Assembly: GCA_021613335.1 (NCBI GenBank)
Contig: JAJTWR010000365.1
Coordinates: 932,501-996,500, forward strand
Reading direction: 5' to 3'
DNA length: 64,000 bases
Origin: Whitmania pigra
Taxonomy: Eukaryota > Annelida > Clitellata > Hirudinida > Haemopidae
Below the pieces are notes generated by a model. That model was not told the origin of the DNA and did no database searches. It worked only from the letters and a program-made list of their open reading frames with translations. The translations under genes were made by a program, and so were the position numbers. The stretch's first letter is position 1. Every line of letters begins with the position of its first letter. Of this stretch, positions 13,134-24,713 are shown piece by piece.

Positions 13134-14737
13134 TTAATCGCAGTCGTTTTCAATGGTGATTAGTGGTTTTTTGGACAGTTCTGGCCAAACATCATTTATG
13201 AACATTTTGTCAAAATGAGGCAACATCGAATCGAACATTGGACATAACTTGGGAGAGGTTTCCATCAGAATATCATGAGGAGTCTCTTCGAGTTTTGCTT
13301 TGTCCTTGATCTCCTCAAAATGTTCTACCTACACACATAAAAAACACACTCATCAAAACTGTCTTATAGTTTCATCTCTAATAGTATGGATAAAATGTTA
13401 CTCACAACATTTCTATACCATTTGACAAATCCCTTCTGTGTTTCTTGACATCCTTCAAAGTGTTTCATGCCTTTAAAATATAAATATTTAATAGTTTAAT
13501 AACTAATAATCTATACAAATACATTATATTATATAATATAAATATTTAAATCAATTGTCTTGCATAGAATTTTAACTTACCTTGACCAACATTTGTGCAT
13601 TTTTCTTTAAACTTGTGTTCCACCTGACTAAGAATCCAACAAACTACTGCATTTCTTTCAATCAGTTTGGAAGATGACTGTATCATGAAATGAGGTTATG
13701 GGTGATTAAGTGATAAGATAAACTACATCATTGTTGTATAATTATTATTCAATTAATATAAAAATGTCAAGAATCACAACTATAAAAGTGTAATTACAAA
13801 CCACAACGAATCTTTTTGCAACATCAATATCCCAAAAAACTGGGAATCTTTTCAGAATTGAAGCTGGCTTGCGTTTTCTTTTTGATGCAAGCATTGTGCT
13901 TAAAAGATGTCTGACTTCTTCTGGCAGTTTTGAAATCTCCAAGTTTTTTTCAGAGGTGATAAGTTTCTCATAATTTTTGCCAGTCCATATCAGGAATATC
14001 ACATGTCCCATTTTAAAGACATCAGAAAGGTGGGAGGGTTGATTCTAGTAAGAATTCATTGTAAATACAACTGTTACAAAAATAATTCAATGGAATTTTT
14101 GATCATCCTATTTCCATCTATCCATCCTACCTCTGTTAAGGTGTTCATCTGGGCTTCTGGATTCCCACGATCAGATCCTAAATTTGTTGCTTGATTTTGG
14201 ATGATCGTGGACTTCTCGAAGCTCGTCAAAAACAATTGACTGAAACCTCTTCTGTCCTTGTTAATCAATATATGTCGTGGCAGGATGTAATTGTGAACTG
14301 CAAAACATAATAAACTAGTATAAAAGACTAGATTTTATAAATACAACTACAACTTAATTAAATATGTAATGCAAATGCAATAACCTATTCCATATTCTTC
14401 GAGCAGGATCAACATTTCCAATAGTTGCTTGGTAAAATTTATTTTGTCCTCAATCTTTAAGGTCTCGATAAATTTCAGATCATCGAGGCTGGTTTCGTAC
14501 AGGTCAAATACAATGAAGTATTGATCTTCAACAGACAAATCCATCTGAAAAAATAATGACTTTATGCAAAATTTTGTCAAACTTTCCCCAATTGTTTTCA
14601 AACTTACATTCAAGCAATCCGGTGCTATATGTTTGTGGCCTTTGAGAAGGTTTAGTGCTAGTAATTCTTGTTTGAATCTGTCTATGTGATCCTTTTTGAA
14701 CTTTCTCACCATAACAAGTCTTGTGCCCAAGTACCCT
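13134..14737 (-). other. IRE1/RNase L-type pseudokinase with degenerate C-terminal domain
   Basis: Seven exons of the gene encode a kinase fold. VMVRKF stands where the ATP lysine should be (Arg replaces Lys), and QYFIVFDLYETSLDDL corresponds to the hinge. VHNYILPRHILI aligns with the IRE1 catalytic loop VHRDLKPHNILI but lacks the HRD aspartate. LTSFE replaces the DFG motif. SDVFKMGHVIFLIWTG is helix F, and RKPASILKRFPVFW matches the RPSA..VLKHPFFW end of IRE1/RNase L kinases. The segment after it is shorter than a KEN domain and shows no conserved YxxxS..DLLR..NK..H motif. Predicted to be inactive as kinase and probably as RNase. Confidence 0.6.
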
Positions 14738-16269
14738 CTGTGAAAACAATGAAATGTTAAGGACATTATGCAGTGATTAGAATGTAACTCACTATTTTCT
14801 AATGCTTATAATTGTTTTAATATATATTCAATTTTTTTAATGTAAGCCATGAGAATTTAATTTCCTTTTTTATGATATTATTTCTCATACTGAACCAAAC
14901 TTATATACAAACTTTAGAAAGATTGACGATTGAGTGTTTTTGAAACTACTGATTCTATTTACAACATCAGCTAGAGCCTTTGCATCTTCACAACCTTTTC
15001 TTAGGATATCAGCGTAAGCTTCATCTGCAACTGATGATGTTCTTTGCACTGAATTTTTCCTCAAATCATTGTTTTCTTCAATAAGTTTGGAAATATCAAT
15101 TTTCATTTGCTGATCTTTCTCCTCTAATTCTTCATTGGACATCTTCAATTTTGTTAATTCGTTCTCATATGATTTCAAAATCTGCTCGTTATGAGAGTTG
15201 GACTTTTTTAAGTTTTTAATAAGTGTTTGCTGACTTTTACTTTTTGATAAAAATTCCTTCTTTTCTGTTTGTGATGATTTCAGACGACTTTCCAGTTTAT
15301 CAACTTTGGATTTGAGGATCTGCTCAGGAGCAAATCAACTTTATACTTGTTTTACATTCTTTTAATTGAATTGCACAATAACGTTTCTTACCTCATAATC
15401 CCTTAATGCTTTTTCAACATCTTTTGTACTCTTCATGTCTGCATTTGTTGTTGGCACCTCAACATCTAAGAAAACAACAAATTCATTTTTTGATTATCAT
15501 TGAAACTATTGCACCGTAAGTAATTTTCATTAGCTTAAGATAAGCCATAATAATATAATTTAATAGATCAAAACACAAATAATGTTTAACTTATAATCAA
15601 AACTCAACTGGGTTTGGAAGTCTCCATGGCAGCATTGGCATTCTGAGCGTAGCTTTCCAATCTGATACTGAGCATCTTTTCCATAAAGGCATCTTGGAAG
15701 TATGCTTCAGTGTATTCCAACACCCAATTGAAATATGGGGAAAATTTTGTGGATTTGACAAGCATCGAGTCAAGGCATTGACACTTTGCATCCCGGTCTA
15801 GGTCTGGGAGGCACTTGCAAAGAATGGTGGCCAGTGACTTGCTGACCGAGCATTTAGTCCAAAACGTTTTCAGTTCTTGAAGGGTACTCGGCATGGTTGG
15901 AGAAACTGCCAACATCTTATTTGAAAATTTCTGACTCAATTCTCCAAGAATGCTTATGCACCAATCTGACAACATAGACGATGCAGACTTATCTAAGTCC
16001 CTAAGCTTATTTATAGCCTCTTCAATTTTCTCGATCGTCTTATCTTTATCGACTGCGTCATTCTGTGATTGTGTCATGTATCTTCTAAAACAATCCTTAT
16101 AAAGGCTACCAAGGTAGGCCAATACCTCATTTCGTGACTCTGGAAAACTGTGTAATAATTTCAGAGCAGAATCTAATAATTTTCGCGGCGGCTGTTTATT
16201 TTTTTTTTTTGCCGAGCCTTTGTTAAAATTTTTGAGACGTTCCAGTTGTATAATTTCGTCTTGCGACAT
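13134..16269 (-). CDS. INTS5-like / coiled-coil / IRE1-like pseudokinase gene
   Basis: Ten minus-strand exons join in phase: 15609-16269, 15392-15465, 14913-15319, 14608-14737, 14385-14544, 14131-14297, 13802-14044, 13581-13677, 13406-13470 and 13134-13328. They give about 732 residues from ATG 16269 to TAA 13134-13136. Residues 1-220 resemble the Integrator subunit 5 N-terminus, about 245-375 are coiled coil, and about 382-670 resemble the IRE1/RNase L kinase. The last 65 or so residues sit where the KEN nuclease domain would be. Two donors are weak: the end of exon 1 (CCA|GTTGAG), where read-through meets a TGA two bases later, and the end of exon 3 (AAA|GTTTGT). So two adjacent genes, or two isoforms, remain possible. 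Confidence 0.62.
15604..16269 (-). CDS. INTS5: Integrator complex subunit 5-like N-terminal exon
   Basis: A 221-codon open frame with a clean ATG. Compared from memory with vertebrate INTS5, the same succession of segments is seen. LKLLHSFPESRNEVLAYL matches the LLLLRSLP..R..VLDHL region. SDWCISILGELSQKF matches the SAWSIDLMGQLSS region, and STKFSPYFNWVLEYTEAYF matches the HSPHFDWVVAHIGSSF region. INTS5 is part of the snRNA- and mRNA-processing Integrator complex in the nucleus. Full-length INTS5 is about 1,000 residues, so only the N-terminal fifth is here. Unspliced, the frame stops at TGA 15604-15606. Either this is a truncated INTS5 copy, or the exon splices into the coiled-coil/pseudokinase exons downstream. 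The real INTS5 gene may be elsewhere. Confidence 0.7.
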   Translation of the reverse strand: MSQDEIIQLERLKNFNKGSAKKKNKQPPRKLLDSALKLLHSFPESRNEVLAYLGSLYKDCFRRYMTQSQNDAVDKDKTIEKIEEAINKLRDLDKSASSMLSDWCISILGELSQKFSNKMLAVSPTMPSTLQELKTFWTKCSVSKSLATILCKCLPDLDRDAKCQCLDSMLVKSTKFSPYFNWVLEYTEAYFQDAFMEKMLSIRLESYAQNANAAMETSKPS

Positions 16270-17027
16270 TTCAATCCGATTACAATTTTGCTTTATACAA
16301 CAATTTATGAGCCACGGAGACGAGTTTCAGAGTAAATACGAAGCCGTTTTAAATTCACAAAAACAATTGAAAATACCAATGTGCCTCACTAGCAACAAAT
16401 GATTAAAAGCAAATTTCTGCTACAAAGATATTTTTATAAAAATAATTTAAAAAATCCAAATAAATTTGTTTTTTTTGCTATTTATGTAAATTTGATTAAT
16501 TTTAGTCAACAGTAAAAAAATCTTTCTATTGCAAATTGAAGTATAGTAAAATCAATATTTATTATTTTAATCATTTTTTTAAATAAATGTAAATTATATT
16601 TCTTGTCACAGAAATAGTACAAAAACAAAATAAGTATGTCTTCGTCACAACATAGCTTGTTATTTTGTTTAGAATAACGACAATGTTGTTCAAATAGTCA
16701 TGGCTGGCTGTATCTCTGTCCCACAATTTTGACTTTAATTAAGGCTTTGCATATAACAAAATTTTCCATTGTTCACTCCTCATCAAAATTTGCAATTTAA
16801 AGTAGTGTTGGACACTGAACTTCGTCCTATTTGCATCATCACACACAAGATCCAAGCGTGCAAGACTAGGAGTGGAGTGCAGATACTGAACTTCCCCCCA
16901 TAACTTTTCCAGGCTACAAGCGTGCAGGACAGCGACAGTGACTCAGCGCATAGCAGTGGACTCTTTTGTTTCTAGTCCTAGCAAAAGTCTATTTAAGCCA
17001 CCAGACTCTCATCAGCTCGCCTGTCCA

Positions 17028-17072
17028 AATCATCTCAGTTATGCAAGGACTATAATCAAATAAATAAACATC
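17028..17072 (+). mobile_element. SINE-type 3' tail (ATGCAAGGACT...AATAAATAAA)
   Basis: CAAATCATCTCAGTTATGCA followed by AGGACTATAATCAAATAAATAAA is shared with 54165-54210 and, less closely, with 58297-58335, where a tRNA-like promoter precedes it. This supports a common SINE family. Confidence 0.6.
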
Positions 17073-17402
17073 AGCTCGCCTAGTTCGTCTCCTACTTCGC
17101 TTGGTTTTTGACTCATTCCTCGTTTCCGCTTGGCCGCATCGGCTCTTGTCTCGATGGGCTCTCGACGCTGTTTCCGGACTCTATCTCGGGCTTGTTAATG
17201 AACCTGTGTTAGTTTTACGTTGCAGTTACGAAACAGTAACTTAAACTATTAAAAATTAAAAAAGTAACATTTTCTATTGTTTATAACTTTGAGATCCTGA
17301 AAGTTCTAACAATTTAAATAAGCTTGCACATCCCTTAAAAGTTAAGAAAAACAGGGTTATATTTTTATTTGCCTGTTTCTTGCAGCAGCGCCTTGAAGTG
17401 GG

Positions 17403-17432
17403 GCAGGCGTGTCAAACGCGGCCCGAGTTAAA
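17403..17432 (+). mobile_element. hAT-type transposon terminus (fragment)
   Basis: CAGGCGTGTCAAACGCGGCC closely follows the CAGGGGTGTCAAAC.CG.GGCCCG terminal consensus of hAT/Charlie elements. I could not find a matching inverted end nearby, so this is a solitary end. Confidence 0.5.
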
Positions 17433-19386
17433 ATCTGCTCTTGTAATATATTAAATACTTCATTGACTTGAAGAAGTAATTTTCGTTAGTCGCTAAATTT
17501 ACAAAACCAAACACTCAGGTTTAATATTTTACTTTCATATTTAGATTTCATCAACTTGCTGGCACACAAGAGTGAAGCTATCGGACGTCCGCTGGGTGAT
17601 GTAAATATAAATAACAACAAGCAAGTATGGGCAGCCGGGTAATAAAATGTAAATAAACAAATGTGGCCGGTTGTTGATATATTGATGTATTTTTGGATAT
17701 GGGGATAATCTCAAAAATAACAAAAATGTCTGAAATATGGTGTACTGAAAGAAATGTGTTTATAAAAACAATTGCAATTATGTTTAGTTAATTAACAATT
17801 TTAACTTTTTGTTAAGTTGCGGTGTCCTTATCAAAATGTCGATCTTTTGAAGCCGATCCCCAGAATATAACTGGAGATTAATAAGACATTACGATTATTG
17901 ACGTCTTCCTTTGAACATTTTAAAAATTAAAAAGAAAATAAGAAATCATCAAAATAAAGTTAACTAGAATCTCAAGCGTTGTTATGCAGTGACGGCAATT
18001 TTCTATTTGCGCGCACAGAAACCAAACAAAATTTGAATTAGAAGACGCTTTTTCTCTTTGGAGGTCGTCCACAAAGACGTCCACAATAAATCTTAACTGT
18101 AATTTTTAATTTGTCACAATTTCTTAGACATCCTCCTCGAGCATGACATACTTTATGGACGTACCCAAATGTCAATAAAATAATATTTAAAAAATTAAAA
18201 TAAAATCATTAAAACATATACATTTTTAAAATTTAAAAATTATTTCGTTTTTATTCAACAAAAATAATTGCCCTCCCCCTTCAGCATTAGTATGCTTTAG
18301 AAGCGCTCCACCATTTTCGGGCGTTTTTTTATGGATGACCCCTTTTGTCTTAAGGTTGACTCAGACCAAGGGCTAATTTTTTTTTATGCCTATATTCCAT
18401 GCTGAGAATTAAATCCATATCCTTGTTTTTTTTTTTCAGATCGATTCTGTTGAGTTTATCGTAATCGAGACAATAGGAGATCGAGAGTATAGTGTGTTTA
18501 AAAGTGAACAATATTGAAATGAATATATTAGCGTAAAATTGCGTTCAAATTCTTTTAATACTACATTCTAAAGTACAAGTACTACATTTAAATATCACCA
18601 ATGACTTGGAGACAAACATGTCTGAAGTTGAAATTCTAACTACATATATTTAGCAAGATATTAATAAAAATGTGTTTAAAACAAACATTCATTTTCGTTT
18701 AAGAATAATTTTATAAATTTATAGGTAATTACAATCTAACTAATATTATAATCACAGAAAAAAACTTTTGAACTTCATATTTAGAAAGATATAACAAATG
18801 ATCTGCAACACTGCATAAAAGTGCCTAAAATCTCGACTTCAACCAATTTTAGAAAGCCCATTCTGTTACACATGTTAGAATATGAAGTTTTCTTTCATAT
18901 TCTGCAATTTGAAGTTCCAATTTAAATTCGTTTGAGAGATATTCACGATAAAGTAGTCAATAGCGAAACTTGCACGACTTGATATTTCAAATCTGCTAGT
19001 GAGCGACATAAACCTTGGAGACATTTTCATAATCTGGTTTATAATACAAATAATAATATTTTCAAATAGCATGAAATAACAGAGTCTCATAAAACAATAA
19101 TTTTATGTACACATTTAATTGGCAAAATAACGGGTTTATTATTGGCTATGTTGTAGCTACATTGCCAAGTTTTAAAAATGTTATTTTAAACATTATTTTT
19201 AACGTAAAAGACTTTTAAAACAAGAAAGGTTTTCCGTTATAGCAAACCTACTTTTTCCAGGATTTCATTGAAATGGGTTTATTCGTTCCGCATAATTAAT
19301 GCGAATCTTAGCCTAAACTCAAAATATTTAGTTGATTCAATTTATTATTATTAATTACAAATCAAAAAAATTAATAAAATGATGTA

Positions 19387-19414
19387 AATAATAATAATAA
19401 TAATAATAAAATAA

Positions 19415-19459
<45 letters not shown>

Positions 19460-19488
19460 TAATAATAATAAATAATAATAATTAATAA

Positions 19489-19533
<45 letters not shown>

Positions 19534-19672
19534 CAATAAATAATAATAATATAATAATATAATAATAATAATAAATAATAATCATAATAATAATACTAAT
19601 AATAATAAATAATAATAATAATAATAATACTTAATAATAATAATCATAATAATAATAATAATAAATAATAAT
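19387..19672. repeat. (AAT)n-rich microsatellite
   Basis: Irregular AAT, AAAT and AATC units, directly adjoining the A-tail of the LINE on its right. Confidence 0.93.
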
Positions 19673-20012
19673 TAATTTTTTTTTTTCAGGTTTGAATTCG
19701 TTTATTTTCAAAAAACTATATTCAAATAGCCAAAAAAAATCACACCAAAAAAAGATTCACAAATTCATTAATGAACTATCCCAAGGGAATTAATTCCCGT
19801 CTAGGGGATAGGTTGTTTCAATTTGACAAATTTAAAGGGGCGTTTGAAAGGGTCTTTGCATATATATAAATTTCTAATGGTAACGACAGGTGAAAATTAA
19901 TGGCAACAACTGAGGGACGATGAATAATCGGAATAATGAATAAGCGATGTAATCAACGAGGAAAAACCAGGATAATAAAATGAATGATAAGGTGGAAATG
20001 TGGATAACAGGT

Positions 20013-21751
20013 TCAACAGGTGGATAGAATGTGTTTTTTAAGATGGGATTTAAATAGTGAGGAACTGTTTAGAGAAACAAGGGACGACGGCAGAGAGGAG
20101 AACAAGAGTGGACCTTTGCAACATATGGAGAATTTTTTGAAGGTGGTACGGGAAAATTCAGATCTCAATTGATTGGATGATCTAAGATTGTAAGAGTGGA
20201 CATCTGATGATTTGAAAAACATATTATTAAAGGATGGAGGCAGCAAGTTATGTTCATAATTGTATATGAAGAGGCAAGTTTGGAATTTATTGATCTGATA
20301 TATATTTAGAAGTCCATTTGAAAAAAAAAGTCCTTTGTATGGGCACGTGGATGGAGACGAAATATAGTACGAATTATTCTTTTTTGGAGTGTAAGTAAGT
20401 GGATAAGTTTAGAGGGATAGGTAGAGGCCCAGGCGATATTACAATAGATGAGATAAGGATATATTAAAGAATAATAAAGCATAATGAGAATTTTTTTATC
20501 AACAAATGAAGAGACCCTTGACATGATGCCAATGTTTTTTGAAATTTTGGAGGCAACGTAATTGATATGCAAAAACCAGTTTAATCTATCATCGATAATA
20601 ATGCCGAGGAATTTGGTAGAGGTGACATGTTTAATCTGTAAGTTGTTGATGCAAGGTTGAATACTATGGGTTCTGTCCTTATTTTTGAGCAAAACAGCAT
20701 AAAAATTTGTCTTGTCGACATTTAAAGATAACTTATTGGCGCGAAACCAAGTGTCAACATTTGTTAACTCCCTATTGATGCTGATAATTAAGTCATTGAG
20801 ATTTTTGCCAGAAGCAAATACATTTGTATCGTCTGCGAATAATAAAAATGTAAGTAAAGATATGAGTTATGTAAATCGTTAATATAAATTATGAATAGCA
20901 AGGGGCCAAGAATAGACCCTTGAGGAACGCCACAAGCTACGTCACTAAACGAAGATTCAAACCCATTAAATTCTGTCAATTGTTTACGACCCGACAAATA
21001 ACTGGTGAACCACTTCAAAACACAACCACGCAAACCGTAATGATAAAGTTTCGACAAAAGTATCTCATGATTTACGGTATCAAATGCCTTTGATAGATCG
21101 AGAAACACACCGATGGTGAACTCACCACGGTCCAGAGCGTCGGCAATTTTCGAATAAAGTAAAAGTAGAGGCATATATGTTGAGTGATTTTTTCGAAATC
21201 CGAATTGTTTGTTATTGAGCAGACTAAACCTTGATAAGAAGGATTCAACTCGACGATATACGGCCTTTTCGAAAATTTTTGAAAAATATGGCAGAATTGA
21301 GATAGGTCTGTAATTGCAGATCCTGTTCAGATCACCGGATTTATGCAATGGAATCACTTTGGCCAATTTTAAGTCATCTGGTACATATCCCGTCGACAGT
21401 GAACAATTGATCAGAGAGCTGAGAATATTAGAGATCAATGGGATGAATTCGCCAGCAATACAAGGATCAATACCATCAAGACCACAGCTATGGGAGGTCT
21501 TCAATTCTTTAACTATTTGGATGATCTCATCTGGCGAAACAGGGAAAAAAAGACATTGTGGGAGTGGGAGATCTCGTAAGGAATTCATGGAAGGATTTGG
21601 ATGGAGGGATGATTTTCTTTGCCAAGTTTGGACCAAGATCGGAAAAATGTTTGTTGAATTGTTCAGCTATTTCAGTTGGGGAGTTTAGTTCGCATCCGTC
21701 GTCTGAATAGAATATGTCGGGAGCTTCAACTGATTTGCTCCCTCTAGACAA
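20013..21751 (-). pseudogene. LINE ORF2, reverse transcriptase part (frameshifted)
   Basis: RT blocks are clear: SCGLDGIDP, YRPISILPYFSKIFEK, FGFRKNHST, FLDLSKAFDTVNH, GVPQGSILGPLLFIIYINDL, then the FADDT block in another frame after a shift near 20.85 kb. STKFLGIIIDDRLNW, YYSLIYPYL and a C-terminal YNLRSS segment follow, the last after another shift near 20.32 kb. The catalytic Asp pair is present but split from the palm by the frameshift. Confidence 0.88.
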
Positions 21752-22970
21752 AATACCTTTTATGATGTTCCAAGTACCTTTTGGATTTCCCTGTTGTCTC
21801 AGGAATTTTGATGAGAAATGTTGGCGAATTATAGCTTGCTTGATAGTTTTGAATCTGTTTCTGTACTTTGTGAATTTGATCTTGTTTTCTGGAGTTGGAT
21901 TCTTTAGATATGTCTTGTACAGTTTGCTTTTTACTTTGCAAGATTTTAGGAGGGCGGGGGGTCATCCATTCCTGTTTTTTAATTCTGGATTGAGAACCGA
22001 CAGTTGTCAAGGGAAAACAATGATTGTATAGACTTTGATATTTCGATAGAAAAAGTTTGTAGGCATGAGATATATTTTGGGATTCACATTCTCTGGTCAC
22101 ATCAGACCAGTCCACCTCAGTCAAGCATTCTTTAAATTTCAGTTTTGTTTGTTTATCTTGTTTTCTGTGCAGCTTTGGGGGCTCCACTATTTTAATAGTC
22201 TCATGTAGTTTGATGTTGATGTGGAGAGGGAAGTGATCCGAAATATCATCAATAATTATCTTGGAGATGCATTTGCTGAGAGAGATATTTGTGAAAATAT
22301 TGTCTATAATAGTGGCAGATGAGGGTCCAATTCTTGTGGGTTTGAGGAACACAGGCATCATGAAAAATGAGTGGAGGATGTTTAAAAATTCATTAGTGGG
22401 TTGACTGCTTTCAATTGCTAATAGGTTAATGTTGAAGTCGCCCATTATTATGGTCTTTTTGTTGTCTTTAATCGTATAAGACAAGAATTCTGAAAACTCT
22501 TTGTTAAAAGATTTTAAGCTGTTTCCAGGTGGGCGATAAATAATTGCGACAACAATGTTTTCCCTTCTACGTTGGCTGATTGAGATTAGTTGATATTCAA
22601 AACCTTCAAATTTCCAGTTGGTCGTGTCAATGAGATTGAATTTAATATTGTCTTGGATGAAAAAACCAACGCCTCCTCCTAGGCCACGGTCCCTGTTTTT
22701 CAAAACAAATTTGTAACCATCAATAGCAGGAATAGGATCACCATTTTTCAGCCAAGTTTCACTGACGCCGAGGATTTCTGCATGATAAGAAGATAACAGC
22801 AATTCTACTTCCTGGAGTTTATTTGAGATGCTTCTGCAGTTAATGTGCATTAGGGAAAGATCTGAGTTACAAATTTTGGCCATATTTTTAGTTGTAACAT
22901 AATTTGCAACCTCGTAGAATTCCGGCAGGTAGGCATCCGGGTCAGATGAAGAAAAATCAAAGTCCGCCAT
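21744..22970 (-). pseudogene. LINE ORF2, endonuclease part (frameshifted)
   Basis: APE-type endonuclease with all expected motifs in order: MHINCRSISNK, SETWLKNGD, IYRPPGN, IIMGDFNIN, IIDNIFTN and DDISDHFPL. The active-site Asn, Glu, Asp and His positions appear intact. The frame leaves the RT frame at a C-run near 21955, giving an aberrant tail before the stop. Confidence 0.88.
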
Positions 22971-23181
22971 TTCTCAAACTTTTCTTGAACTTGTGGTCCC
23001 TCCCCACAACAGATGTAACATAAATCGTATTCACACCAGCCAAAACTGTTGAAACATGGTCTAAGTTCACGGGATCAATAGCGGAGACAAATATAACTGA
23101 AAGTTTATCTTCTTCAATAAACAGAGACTCCACGATGAGAGGAAAAGAAAAGCAAAACACCAACATCAAAACAAAAAGAAG

Positions 23182-23901
23182 TTAGTATTTTTCCAGGTCA
23201 AGGAGGTTTTGAACTCGAGTTGGTCCTGAGTTTTCACCTCTCTTCAAGTAGACGTGACCATTCCATGTCCATGCTGATAAAAGTTTTTTGTCCTTTACAA
23301 GTTTCCTGGCTCTAGCAAAGATTTCTGAGTTTGGCTTGGTTAAGTGTTCGTTGATGTAGATCTTTGATGTTCTATCCTTGTGCAGGGCTTTTCTCAGAGC
23401 ATAGACTCTGTCTCTGACCATCTTTGAAGCGAAGGTGACAACTATTGGGCGAGGGCCACTTTTGCTGGGAATCCTGTAGCCAGAGTGTATGTCGCCCTCT
23501 GAGATATTTGCGCCAAGTTTTGAGTTGCAGCAATTGATAATTGCCTGAACTGTATCTCTTCGATTCATTCCCCGCTCCCGACTCGTCCCGTCACCGGAGG
23601 ATGTAGCGACCACTTCAGCCAAAGACGCATCAGGCAATCCATAGATTACCAGATTGTTGGCTCTCAACTGTGTTTCGACTGCGTCTATCCTCGCCTTGAG
23701 GCGAATGTTTTCCTCGCTGAGCTCGCTCACTTTACCAATCAATGTTTTCATCTCCTCCTTGACCGCAGATTTAACCAGACCAGGCATCTCCTCTCTGATC
23801 ATCTCCCTTATAGATTTCACAATCTTTGCTTTGATTTTGTCAGCCAAATTATCAACCGTAGCCTCATCGAACTCCTCGCACTTTGCATTCTTGCGCGACA
23901 T
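23182..23901 (-). CDS. LINE ORF1 protein
   Basis: About 239 residues from the MSRKNAK start (23901); an upstream in-frame Met at 23940 is also possible. There is an acidic N-terminus, then a coiled coil (around TLIGKVSELSEENIRLKARI). After it comes an RRM/transposase-22-like part with NNLVIYGLP, DIHSGYRIP, RPIVVTFAS, IYINEHLT and a final aromatic-rich segment. This matches nucleic-acid-chaperone ORF1 proteins of LINEs. The frame is intact, followed after about 210 bp by ORF2. Confidence 0.85.
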   Translation of the reverse strand: MSRKNAKCEEFDEATVDNLADKIKAKIVKSIREMIREEMPGLVKSAVKEEMKTLIGKVSELSEENIRLKARIDAVETQLRANNLVIYGLPDASLAEVVATSSGDGTSRERGMNRRDTVQAIINCCNSKLGANISEGDIHSGYRIPSKSGPRPIVVTFASKMVRDRVYALRKALHKDRTSKIYINEHLTKPNSEIFARARKLVKDKKLLSAWTWNGHVYLKRGENSGPTRVQNLLDLEKY

Positions 23902-24079
23902 TTTACAGGGGAGTGTCGTCGAGTCGCGAAAACTAAACAATGGAACAAACGAAAGCCACGCAAAAATAATCCACTGATATCGAAAAATTTAAGCACCGGC
24001 AGAAGCGGAAGACGACGACGAGTCTAATGATACTAATTTTATCGAGTTTTTTCTAAGAAAAACACTAGAATAAACCAAA

Positions 24080-24455
24080 TTAGTAGCAATCCGCGACTAA
24101 TAATAATAAGAAAATAATAAGAATAATAATAATAATAATAATATAATAATAGAATAATAATAATAATAATAAGTAAGAATAAGAAGAATAATAAGAATAA
24201 TAATAATAATAATAAGAATTAAGATAATAATAAGAATAATAATAATAAGAGAATAATAATAAGAATAATAATAATAATAAGATAAGAATGAATCATATAC
24301 TAAGCATAATAATATATAAATAATAAGAAAATAAGAATAATAATACTAATCATCATAAGAATAATAAACTAATAATAATAATAATATCCTAATCAGTAAT
24401 AATAATAATAATAATAATCATAATAATAATATATATAATAATGATATAATAATAA

Positions 24456-24486
<31 letters not shown>

Positions 24487-24520
24487 AAGAATAATAATAA
24501 TAATAATATAAATAATCAAT

Positions 24521-24551
<31 letters not shown>

Positions 24552-24631
24552 TAAACTAATCATAATAATAATAACTAATCATTTAATATTATAATAATAT
24601 AATAATTCCTAATATATTACTTAATAATTAA

Positions 24632-24663
<32 letters not shown>

Positions 24664-24681
24664 CATAATAATACATCATCC

Positions 24682-24713
<32 letters not shown>

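Larger units (their letters stand above)
16290..19380. other. AT-rich stretch with transposon debris
   Basis: No gene recognised. It includes a retroelement 3' tail at about 17035-17080 and a hAT-like terminus at about 17403-17432. The rest is A/T-rich sequence with only short frames. Confidence 0.5.
19683..24040 (-). mobile_element. Near-complete APE-type non-LTR retrotransposon (Jockey/CR1-like group)
   Basis: Minus-strand LINE of about 4.3 kb in the order ORF1, endonuclease, reverse transcriptase, 3' UTR. A polyadenylation-like AATAAA sits near 19.70 kb, followed by an A-run and then the AAT microsatellite. The 5' side also ends in AAT-rich DNA. Frameshifts in ORF2 (near 21.95, 21.55, 20.85 and 20.32 kb) make it non-autonomous now. 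They are few, so insertion was fairly recent. Clade assignment rests on RT motifs and the two-ORF layout only. Confidence 0.88.

Noticed and set aside
14528..14749. Alternative frame of the kinase exon (starting RVLGHKTCYG)
   Set aside because: It would follow from a strong exon-3 donor (TCA|GTATGA) but yields a Ser/Thr/Gln-rich segment without kinase character; the other frame gives a family-like sequence and joins the following exons.
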